The notes below the pieces were generated by a model, which searched no databases, was not told the DNA's origin, and was given only the letters and a program-made list of their open reading frames with translations. From JABCYV01 sp035512155 (lineage in GTDB: Bacteria; Acidobacteriota; Terriglobia; Terriglobales; Acidobacteriaceae), in the NCBI GenBank assembly GCA_035512155.1, contig DATKEN010000091.1, positions 1 to 5,435 of the forward strand: DNA of 5,435 nt, written 5' to 3'. The translations under genes were made by a program, and so were the position numbers. This document shows positions 1 through 5,222 of the stretch, piece after piece. Within the stretch, counting starts at the first letter, position 1; each line of letters opens with the position of its first letter.

Positions 1-1
1 T

Positions 2-394
2 AAACGTTTCGACCTCGGGCTCTATGAGAGCGGAACGACGCGCTTCGTTCAATTCGACAAGCCCGGAATTTCTTTTATCTTTTGCAACATTCATGCTGAG
101 ATGAGTGCAGTAGTGATCGCCGTGGCAACGCCTTACTATGCGATCTCCGATGTTCGTGGCGACTTAGCAATTTCCAATGTGCCGCCGGGACGATACCAGT
201 TTCAGATCTTTCACGCGGGTGTGGCACCTGATGCTCTCCGCGCCATGGTACGAGAGATCACCATTGCGCCGGGACAGTCAACTCTTGGGACCTTTGCCCT
301 GCCTGAGCCCGATGTAGCCGTGGCACATAAGAACAAGTACGGGCACGATTACGACCGCCCGGAACCCGACAGTCCTGCATACGCAAGACCGTAA
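2..394 (+). CDS. Cupredoxin-like copper protein with C-terminal carboxypeptidase-regulatory-like region (3' part)
   Basis: The frame is open at the left edge, so the start, signal peptide and first part of the cupredoxin fold lie outside the window; 130 residues remain before TAA at 392-394. Fragment residues 22-34 end a beta strand (GISFIFC) and run into C28-N-I-H31-A-E-M34, the Cys-x2-His-x2-Met spacing expected for the last three ligands of a type 1 copper site; the first His would be upstream. Residues 35-95 (TPYYAISDVRGDLAISNVPP, then GRYQFQIFH) look like the beta-sandwich of carboxypeptidase-regulatory/transthyretin-like domains, where 'G-x-F/L-x-I-x-N-V-P-P-G-x-Y' is the hallmark. The last 35 residues are polar and probably disordered. 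Such plastocyanin-like proteins are exported and are usually tied to electron transfer or metal handling; the redox partner cannot be told from here. The first ATG inside the frame (101) falls within the copper motif, so it is not the start. The gene converges on the FecR-protein gene. Confidence 0.75.
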   Translation, partial: KRFDLGLYESGTTRFVQFDKPGISFIFCNIHAEMSAVVIAVATPYYAISDVRGDLAISNVPPGRYQFQIFHAGVAPDALRAMVREITIAPGQSTLGTFALPEPDVAVAHKNKYGHDYDRPEPDSPAYARP

Positions 395-412
395 CAGGCA
401 TAAGGAATGTGG

Positions 413-470
413 GGACAGCCGCCTTCGGCTGTCCGCCGGGCACAGCCCGGCTTTGCGTGAAGTCGACTTC
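413..470. repeat. Three adjacent palindromes, REP-like intergenic element
   Basis: Three perfect inverted repeats lie end to end. The first pairs 413-421 with 426-434 (9 bp, loop CCTT). The second pairs 435-441 with 445-451 (7 bp, loop ACA). The third is a 12-bp palindrome, GAAGTCGACTTC, at 459-470. Only the second is followed by a short T run (452-454), so the element could give weak termination for the cupredoxin gene. The back-to-back arrangement in a convergent gap is more like a dispersed palindromic (REP-type) unit. Copy number in the genome cannot be seen from one window. Confidence 0.55.
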
Positions 471-485
471 GCAACAAGTATCGCT

Positions 486-516
486 AAAGAGAAAAGGCGT
501 GCCGCTTGAGCACGCC
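486..516 (-). terminator. Rho-independent terminator of the FecR-protein gene
   Basis: On the minus strand a perfect 7-bp stem (GGCGTGC at 496-502 pairing with GCACGCC at 510-516, loop of 7) is followed at once by TTTTCTCTTT (495 down to 486). It begins about 50 bases after the TAA of the minus-strand gene, the usual place and shape for an intrinsic terminator. Read on the plus strand the T run is missing, so it should act in one direction only. Confidence 0.8.
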
Positions 517-567
517 CTTCTCGCCTCTATCGTTCACTTCGTTTACATCAACTTGCGATCACCGCGT

Positions 568-3024
568 TTAATGGTGGCCGGAATGTCCACCACCTCCGGA
601 ATGACCTCCACCTCCGCCACTCGAGTGACCACCGCCTCCTCCGCCACCGATGTGACCTCCGCCGCCACTGGGCGCATGTCCTCCACCGCCGCTGGGTGCT
701 GGCCGGGAGCCACCACCACCTCCGTAACTCGGACGCGAGTAGCCCGGCGCGCTGCGCGATCCACCGTAGCTGGGCGCGCTATAACCTCCTCGCGGATATC
801 CGCTTCCGCCGTACGACGGGCTTCTCACGATCGGCTGACGCATGTCGAGCTGCGGCCGTGACGACCCTCGCCCGTAGCCATCTGAGTAGCTGCGCTGCTG
901 CCCGTTCGAACTGGGAGCGGTCCGATTCCAATACCCGCCACCACTGCTGCTGCGGCTGCTCGCCCCACCTCGCGACACCTCACTATTCGAGGGAGGATTG
1001 AACGGGCGGAACCCGCCGCGATTCTCAGCCGAAGCCGCCTGGCTTGTTCCACGTTGCTGCTCTGGCCTCGATGCAATGCTGTTTGCGCCGGAGGAGCGGT
1101 TGTTCTCGTTTGGCGGCGTGAATGGCCGGAAGCCGCCACGGTTTTGGACAGGCGCAGCCTGACTTGTGCCGCGCTGCGGCTCAGGTCGGGATGCGCTGTT
1201 GCCACCATTGGACGGCCGATAAGAACTGTTCGGCGCATTCTGATTCGGCACGTTTCGGTTGCTGAAGCTACCCGCCTGCCGACTCGCTACTCCCGCACTT
1301 GGCCTTTGCATAGTCCCAACCGTGCCAGGACCACGTCCGGCGAATGCGGCGTTCGAGTGTCCGCCCGCCGGTATTGCACCCACGTGGCTCTGCTGCATCG
1401 TCTGCCGTAGGCTGGCGGTTTGCTGCTGGAACGAGACCGGACGCGAGATGTTGTTGTGCGATCCGAAGAAGCGCTGCGCGCCACCGTTGCGAATCGTCGT
1501 CGACGATGCCGGACGTCCGCTAGCCGACAGGCTCGCCCGCGACGGAACGACTGGAAGATTGCCCGCCATCATCCGAGCTCCACGCAACTGTTCCGGCCGA
1601 GCTGCTACCGAACCAACCCTGCCCGCTCCAAAGTGGCCTGCGTTGACTGTCGACATCGCGCGGCCAACGTGTACGTTATGCAGATTCGCCAGGTTCGAGA
1701 ATCGCATTCCGTTGTGCAGCGGGTGGAATCCACCGTAGCGACCGCCATCCCATCCACCCCGGCCTGCGAAGCCAAAGCGGCCGCGATATCCACCCCACCA
1801 TGGATGGTACCAATCGCAAGGACCGAGCGGGAGCCAGCCGAATCCGCCCCAGCCACCAAATCCAACACCGAAACCCCAGCCACCACCCCACCCCCAGAAC
1901 GAAACGTACGCCGGCGCCCAGAACGGTTGATACGCGGCGTACACCGGTCCGGGCCACCATCCCCAGCCACCGTTATACATCCACCGTCCGTAGTGATAAG
2001 GTGCCCAGCCCCAAGGCTCATAGCCTACCCACGTCCAGCCGTAATAAGGCTGATACACCCAGTTGCCGTTGCGATAGGGAGCCCAGTCTCCCGACTCGTC
2101 TGGATACCAGACGTCGCCATAGTCGTCGACATGGCGCCAGTGGCCGTAGGTGTCAAGATCCTGAGTTCCGGTATAGTAGCGGTTCGTGTGGCGCCATGAA
2201 CTCGCATCGCGAATGATGTGATCGCGGTCGCTGTTCCAGCGATCCCAATCGTCACGATCCGGTGCGGATGCAATCTTGTACTGCGCGGACTCAGCGGTAC
2301 CGCGAACAGTCGCCATCTCGCCGCTGCGTACTTCGGTGCTTCCCTGCGGCGTGGCGATCTGCGCTTCACCCTTGCGCACAATCACGATTGTGTCGCCATC
2401 CGGATGCACTTCGATACGAATCACACCATCATGATGCGATGGATGGATGGAGACATTCGGAGTGTCGATCTCGGGCTCTGCCTCGCTGTCCTTTGAGACG
2501 GTGTAGGTCGCAAGACCTTCGCCCAACTGAATCTGAATGTTCTTTTTTGTGAGAGTAGCGACGTTGGCTTTGGTGTTGCTCGACAACCGAAGGGTATTGG
2601 CAAAATCAAGCTGCACTTCAGAGCGAGCACTGTCGCCCGTCGAAATCTTGTCGCCCGTCATCAAGGGTTGATTCAAGGCTGCAGCCGACCAATCGCCCGA
2701 GTCGCCGCGCTGGGTCGAGACATCTCCGTGGATCAGGCTGATGCGCCCCACGCCCTGATCTGTCGCCGCCGGAGCCTCACCGGACGGGCCTCCGGGCTGC
2801 GCTTCCGTCGGCTGTGCGTTGGAGTCATCATAGGGTTGAGAATCCGGGCCCTGTCCCTGGGGATGGGAATCTGGTCCTTGTCCCTGTCCAATCTCCATCG
2901 GAGCACTGGGCTGTTCCGAAGGTCCAGGCCCTTCTTCGGTCGTCTGCGCCAAAGCGCCGATCGAAAGCGCTCCCGACAGCGATAGAACCAGGATTGCGAA
3001 TCTACCCGCGAGTCTGCCTTTCAT
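568..3024 (-). CDS. Exported FecR-domain protein with Trp/Tyr-rich (DUF6600-like) centre and Gly/Ser/Tyr/His low-complexity tail
   Basis: The 818-residue product starts with a clear signal peptide (basic MKGRLAGR, hydrophobic AILVLSLSGALSIGAL, likely cleavage after ALA-Q at about 26/27). Residues 28-90 are a Pro/Gln/Gly-rich linker. Residues 91-241 form a FecR-type beta domain (GVGRISLIHGDV, LMTGDKISTGDSARSEVQL, IQLGEGLATYTV, VRKGEAQI, SGEMATVRG). Residues 290-410 hold 21 Trp in Y-x-W-x-x-W style repeats (GHWRHVDDYGDVWYP, WAPY, YGWTWVGYEPWGW), matching the DUF6600-type segment that follows FecR domains in other bacteria. Residues 480-735 are Arg/Ser/Asn/Gln-rich and include a 40-residue tandem repeat; 736-818 are almost only Gly, Ser, Tyr, Pro and His. 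There is no membrane helix after the signal peptide and one Cys (C403), so a periplasmic, surface or matrix location is likely. No iron-starvation sigma factor lies beside it, so a classical FecR anti-sigma role is not supported. The start at 3024 is chosen for its GGGAGG site and because it opens directly into the signal peptide; an ATG 18 codons upstream (3078) is the alternative. Function is unknown. Confidence 0.85.
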   Translation of the reverse strand: MKGRLAGRFAILVLSLSGALSIGALAQTTEEGPGPSEQPSAPMEIGQGQGPDSHPQGQGPDSQPYDDSNAQPTEAQPGGPSGEAPAATDQGVGRISLIHGDVSTQRGDSGDWSAAALNQPLMTGDKISTGDSARSEVQLDFANTLRLSSNTKANVATLTKKNIQIQLGEGLATYTVSKDSEAEPEIDTPNVSIHPSHHDGVIRIEVHPDGDTIVIVRKGEAQIATPQGSTEVRSGEMATVRGTAESAQYKIASAPDRDDWDRWNSDRDHIIRDASSWRHTNRYYTGTQDLDTYGHWRHVDDYGDVWYPDESGDWAPYRNGNWVYQPYYGWTWVGYEPWGWAPYHYGRWMYNGGWGWWPGPVYAAYQPFWAPAYVSFWGWGGGWGFGVGFGGWGGFGWLPLGPCDWYHPWWGGYRGRFGFAGRGGWDGGRYGGFHPLHNGMRFSNLANLHNVHVGRAMSTVNAGHFGAGRVGSVAARPEQLRGARMMAGNLPVVPSRASLSASGRPASSTTIRNGGAQRFFGSHNNISRPVSFQQQTASLRQTMQQSHVGAIPAGGHSNAAFAGRGPGTVGTMQRPSAGVASRQAGSFSNRNVPNQNAPNSSYRPSNGGNSASRPEPQRGTSQAAPVQNRGGFRPFTPPNENNRSSGANSIASRPEQQRGTSQAASAENRGGFRPFNPPSNSEVSRGGASSRSSSGGGYWNRTAPSSNGQQRSYSDGYGRGSSRPQLDMRQPIVRSPSYGGSGYPRGGYSAPSYGGSRSAPGYSRPSYGGGGGSRPAPSGGGGHAPSGGGGHIGGGGGGGHSSGGGGGHSGGGGHSGHH
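571..819 (-). repeat. Low-complexity Gly/Ser/Tyr/His coding repeat (residues 736-818)
   Basis: This is the C-terminal tail of the FecR-domain protein. PSYGG occurs three times (residues 736, 751 and 765), followed by Gly runs of four to seven broken by Ser and His. Seven His fall in the last 36 residues, including the terminal HSGHH. In the DNA this appears as an imperfect CCACC/CCTCC array on the plus strand. Such tails tend to be disordered, and the His could bind metal; neither is shown by sequence alone. Confidence 0.8.
991..1194 (-). repeat. In-gene tandem duplication, 120-bp period
   Basis: Residues 611-638 (DNA 1111-1194) and 651-678 (DNA 991-1074) of the FecR-domain protein align without gaps at 23 of 28 positions, sharing ASRPE, QRGTSQAA, NRGGFRPF and PP. 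The spacing is exactly 40 codons, which points to an internal duplication that has since drifted. The repeated unit has no fold I recognise. Confidence 0.75.
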
Positions 3025-3029
3025 AACGA

Positions 3030-3035
3030 CCTCCC
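3030..3035 (-). promoter_or_regulatory. Ribosome binding site that fixes the FecR-protein start
   Basis: GGGAGG on the minus strand stands 5 bases before the ATG at 3024-3022. No comparable site precedes the in-frame ATG at 3078, and the 3024 start gives a normal signal peptide, so 3024 is preferred. Confidence 0.75.
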
Positions 3036-3088
3036 GCCCGACACTAGTCCAAAAATGCTTGAATGCGAAAAACCTCATATCAGCTGAA

Positions 3089-3105
3089 TGGCAACTCCCA
3101 TGCCA
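3089..3105 (-). promoter_or_regulatory. Sigma-54-like (-24/-12) promoter for the FecR-protein gene
   Basis: The minus strand reads TGGCATGGGAGTTGCCA. Against the RpoN consensus TGGCACGRNNNTTGCW it differs only at the sixth and last positions, and the GG and GC dinucleotides have the required spacing. The predicted transcript start is near 3079, 55 bases before the preferred ATG. The site is also an imperfect inverted repeat (TGGCA-N7-TGCCA), so a repressor or activator operator is an alternative. No enhancer-binding protein gene is in the window. Confidence 0.4.
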
Positions 3106-3194
3106 AAGACACGCGATTCACAGAAGATACAATTCCTTTGTTCTCAGCGAGAAAGGAGCGCAGGCGGCAATGCAATTTGAGTATTAGGGGCGGA

Positions 3195-3234
3195 ATTGGC
3201 CGACCTCGGCCAATAGTGGTGGTTTTCAACCACC
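3195..3234 (-). terminator. Two tandem hairpins at the 3' end of the oxygenase gene
   Basis: The first stem pairs 3218-3224 with 3228-3234 (GGTGGTT/AACCACC, loop of 3) and includes the last base of the TAG stop codon. The second pairs 3195-3203 with 3206-3214 (ATTGGCCGA/TCGGCCAAT, 9 bp around two bases). Neither is followed by a T run on either strand, so this is not a standard intrinsic terminator. It may stabilise the mRNA end, act with Rho, or be a repeat remnant. Read-through into the codirectional FecR-protein gene is possible. Confidence 0.4.
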
Positions 3235-4328
3235 TAGGTAGGCCGCATGAGGTCTGCGTAAATCCGCTGAAAAGCGTGAACTCCTTTTTCCTGTTTGAGG
3301 CTGAATCGACCACGTGAATAACTTCGGGATCGTAGATTCCTTTGCACGGCCTCGCAGATCCCAACATCCTCGATTTGAATCTGATCGCTGAATTCCACCG
3401 ACGCTTTGGCCGCCGGTGACGTATGCTCCTTCTCGGGCAGATACCATTCGAAGATGGCCCGCGTTCGCTCGGGCTCGAGTGGCAGCACGATGTTCAGCGA
3501 GACGTTGTCGGGATAGCAGTTCAGCATCCAGTTGGGGAAGATCCAGAAATAGTCGGTAGTCAAATCCTGGTGGGCGTCCTGATATCGGCGGGGAGTTGTA
3601 TCGCCGGGCTGAGCTCCGCGGATTGGGCTGAACTGTCGCACGTACTCGGGATGAGGTTCGACCACGTAGGAATTGAAGTCCAGTTCCCTGTTCAATCCCG
3701 GATGCACGCTCGGCAGATGGTAGCCCTCCAGATAGTTATCAACGTATGTCTTCCAATTGCACTTCATTTCATACGTGCGGCGCTCGAAGAGTTTCATTTT
3801 CGTGAATGGGAATCTGCCAGCCTGCCTGGGCAGCTCGCCCAAAGTCTGAAGCAGTGGTGTCGCCTGCGGATCAAGGTTCACGAACAAGAGATTGAACCAT
3901 TCTTCGGTTCTTACTGGCGTCAGCGCAAAGTCCTCTGGACGAAATCCCTTCACGCCTTCGATCTCAGTGGCACTGATCAGCCTGCCATCGAGGTCATACG
4001 TCCATCCGTGATATGCGCAGCGAAACAGCTTGCGCGACCCGCAACCCTCAGCGGGAGGACCGGCGCGATGCCGGCATACGTTATAGAAACCTCTCAGCCT
4101 CTCATCGGTTCCGCGCACAAACAGAAGAGGTTCGCCAGCGACTTCCGTCGTGAAGTAGTCTCCGGGATTTGATACCTGGCTGCTGTGTCCCACGACTTGC
4201 CAGGTTCGCGAGAAGATCTTCTCTTTCTCGGCAGCGAATACATTCAAATCGGTGTAAAGAACAGACGGCAGTGTCCACGCATCCTCGATCTTGCTCTCGA
4301 TGCGAAAGGTATCGGCAGTGATTTCCAT
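3234..4328 (-). CDS. Rieske [2Fe-2S] non-haem iron oxygenase, alpha (catalytic) subunit, quaternary-amine-monooxygenase-like
   Basis: The 364-residue product is complete and close to the usual family size (about 360-430). The N-terminal Rieske domain (about 40-150) has both cluster pairs: C85-R-H87 and C104-A-Y-H107-G-W. The catalytic domain carries NYLEGYHLPSVHPGL with iron ligands H204 and H209 and the third ligand D321 in QIQIED. Electrons pass from a reductase through the Rieske cluster to the mononuclear iron, which activates O2. The acidic residue three before H204, which bridges the two metal centres between subunits, is Glu (E201) rather than the Asp of naphthalene-type dioxygenases. 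That, with NYLE-x-YH and the C-terminal VQRNLRSRSY-x-RGR block, matches the choline/carnitine/glycine-betaine oxygenase group. The substrate is not determined; a quaternary amine is a hypothesis. No reductase or beta subunit is present here. The ATG at 4328 has only a weak AGG upstream, but it gives the N-terminus (WTLPSVLYTDLNVF) usual for the family. The gene is divergent from the pilin gene and codirectional with the FecR-protein gene, 209 bases away. Confidence 0.9.
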   Translation of the reverse strand: MEITADTFRIESKIEDAWTLPSVLYTDLNVFAAEKEKIFSRTWQVVGHSSQVSNPGDYFTTEVAGEPLLFVRGTDERLRGFYNVCRHRAGPPAEGCGSRKLFRCAYHGWTYDLDGRLISATEIEGVKGFRPEDFALTPVRTEEWFNLLFVNLDPQATPLLQTLGELPRQAGRFPFTKMKLFERRTYEMKCNWKTYVDNYLEGYHLPSVHPGLNRELDFNSYVVEPHPEYVRQFSPIRGAQPGDTTPRRYQDAHQDLTTDYFWIFPNWMLNCYPDNVSLNIVLPLEPERTRAIFEWYLPEKEHTSPAAKASVEFSDQIQIEDVGICEAVQRNLRSRSYSRGRFSLKQEKGVHAFQRIYADLMRPT

Positions 4329-4417
4329 GATTAGCCTGGGGAACGACGCCGCAACATTCTAAGGCATAACCAGTTGGCATCCCGGCTTCCCAAAGCTGGA
4401 CCGCCTCAATCCTGGAT

Positions 4418-4432
4418 TGACAGGAATTGTCA
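4418..4432. promoter_or_regulatory. TGACA-N5-TGTCA dyad, possible activator site upstream of the pilin gene
   Basis: A perfect inverted repeat TGACA-GGAAT-TGTCA lies about 150-170 bases upstream of the predicted sigma-54 start of the pilin gene. TGTC is the core of the sites described for PilR, the response regulator that activates sigma-54-dependent pilin promoters, and the distance suits an enhancer. The first half overlaps TTGACA at 4417-4422, but no -10 box follows at 16-18 bases. The link to PilR is inference. Confidence 0.3.
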
Positions 4433-4559
4433 GTTCCCGCGACGGATTTTGCCAGAGATTGGCCGTTTAGGCGTGCGCCCGTAGCACCGAAGTTTGCCCC
4501 ACGACTGAAAACAAAGATCTTCTCCAAAGAGTACCAAGAACGAAGGTAACTACCAGTTT

Positions 4560-4575
4560 TGGCGAGGCAGATGCA
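4560..4575 (+). promoter_or_regulatory. Sigma-54-like (-24/-12) promoter for the pilin gene
   Basis: TGGCGAGGCAGATGCA keeps the invariant GG (4561-4562) and GC (4573-4574) at correct spacing and fits the RpoN consensus except at positions 5, 6 and 12. It predicts a transcript start near 4586, 56 bases before the preferred ATG. Type IV pilin genes are commonly RpoN/PilR-dependent, which raises the prior. Confidence 0.45.
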
Positions 4576-4625
4576 AACATCAGGACGGCTGCGATGTTCG
4601 CAGAGACTTTAAAAACAGAACTAAC

Positions 4626-4631
4626 GAGGGG
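4626..4631 (+). promoter_or_regulatory. Ribosome binding site of the pilin gene
   Basis: GAGGGG lies 10 bases before ATG 4642. This start gives a six-residue leader, MRKQKG, typical of type IVa prepilins. An in-frame ATG at 4594, with CAGGA 8 bases before it, would give a 22-residue leader and is the less likely start. Confidence 0.65.
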
Positions 4632-4641
4632 AAAATTCGAG

Positions 4642-5163
4642 ATGCGGAAACAAAAGGGTTTCTCACTAATCGAGCTGCTGATCGTGGTGGCCATCATCCT
4701 GATCATCGCAGCAATCGCGATTCCGAACTTGCTTCGCGCCCGCATGGCGGCCAACGAGTCGTCTGCTGTCGCGTCGATCCGTACCATCAACACAGCTGAA
4801 GTCACCTACAACTCGACCTATCCGACGGTTGGCTTTTCGGCGAACCTGGTGAGCCTGGGCGGCGCGATCGGCGCGGCTTGCGTGCCTGCACAGGCCACTG
4901 CTTGCTTGATTGACTCCGTGTTGGCCAACAACGGCAACCCGGCTGGTAGCGGCAAGAGCGGCTACCTGTTCACCACCGGAGCTGGCACAGTGGGTGGTGG
5001 CGTCAACGTTGGCTACACCGTAAAAGCGGTGCCCATCGTGATCAATCAGACTGGTCTGCGTGGCTTCTGCGCTGAGGAAGATGCAGTGGTTCGCGTCGAC
5101 CCGGCTGGCGTTTGCTCCGCTACCGAAGCGGGCATCCTGACATTCAATCCGCTCAACCAATAA
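4642..5163 (+). CDS. Type IV prepilin (major-pilin-like or related pilin)
   Basis: The 173-residue precursor has the leader MRKQKG followed by FSLIELLIVVAIILIIAAIA: the prepilin peptidase cuts after G6, the new N-terminal Phe is methylated, and Glu at mature position 5 (E11) is the residue needed for subunit alignment. The hydrophobic helix (7-28) anchors the precursor in the inner membrane and later forms the fibre core; NLLRARMAANES continues alpha-1. The C-terminal globular part (about 60-173) is Gly/Ala/Val-rich with four Cys, C80, C88, C143 and C158, plausibly two disulfides (80-88 and a D-region-like loop 143-158). The mature length of 167 is ordinary for a type IVa pilin and far from the short (about 61-residue) Geobacter pilins. 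The gene stands alone with its own promoter and terminator; no assembly ATPase, secretin or prepilin peptidase gene is in view. A minor pilin or type II secretion pseudopilin is possible, but strong isolated expression signals favour a fibre-forming pilin. The symbol pilA is withheld because orthology cannot be tested here. Confidence 0.9.
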   Translation: MRKQKGFSLIELLIVVAIILIIAAIAIPNLLRARMAANESSAVASIRTINTAEVTYNSTYPTVGFSANLVSLGGAIGAACVPAQATACLIDSVLANNGNPAGSGKSGYLFTTGAGTVGGGVNVGYTVKAVPIVINQTGLRGFCAEEDAVVRVDPAGVCSATEAGILTFNPLNQ

Positions 5164-5184
5164 CCGCCTCGGCTAAGGCATAAA

Positions 5185-5222
5185 AAGGGCAGCAAGCTCG
5201 GCTTGCTGCCCTTGTTCCTTTA
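5185..5222. terminator. Strong intrinsic terminator after the pilin gene, probably bidirectional
   Basis: A perfect 13-bp stem (5185-5197 with 5201-5213, loop TCG) starts 21 bases after the pilin stop and is followed on the plus strand by GTTCCTTTA. On the minus strand the same stem is followed by TTTTTA-like sequence (5186 down to 5181), so it could also stop transcription arriving from the right. Confidence 0.85.

Larger units (their letters stand above)
4329..4641. other. Divergent intergenic region between oxygenase and pilin genes
   Basis: This 313-base gap holds the promoters of two divergent genes. For the pilin there is a sigma-54-like site at 4560-4575 and a GACA/TGTC dyad at 4418-4432. 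For the oxygenase, the only minus-strand candidate I see is TAGAAT (4361 down to 4356), a fair -10 hexamer without a good -35, so that promoter is unassigned. Apart from ATG 4594, an in-frame alternative pilin start, there is no credible small gene; the minus-strand frame crossing 4329-4527 lacks protein-like features. Confidence 0.55.

Noticed and set aside
571..819. CRISPR-like spacing of CCACC/CCTCC repeats
   Set aside because: The repeats are irregular, have no unique spacers and are in-frame Gly/His/Ser codons of the low-complexity tail.
1420..2199. 259-codon plus-strand open frame opposite the FecR-protein gene
   Set aside because: It lies wholly antisense to a well-supported gene; its Arg/Pro/Thr-rich product has no motif and is what the complement of Gly/Trp/Tyr-rich codons produces.
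3025..3078. 18-codon N-terminal extension of the FecR-domain protein
   Set aside because: It has no ribosome binding site, whereas ATG 3024 has GGGAGG at 5 bases and starts a canonical signal peptide; kept only as an alternative.
4210..4223. 14-bp perfect palindrome GAGAAGATCTTCTC inside the oxygenase gene
   Set aside because: It is fully explained by ordinary codons for E-K-I-F-S in a conserved N-terminal segment; no regulatory role is indicated.
4417..4445. TTGACA as a sigma-70 -35 box for the pilin gene
   Set aside because: No -10-like hexamer follows at 16-18 bases, and the gene start is more than 200 bases away.
4102..4527. 141-codon minus-strand open frame overlapping the oxygenase N-terminus
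   Set aside because: It runs out of frame through the Rieske domain coding region and has no recognisable motif; it is a shadow frame.
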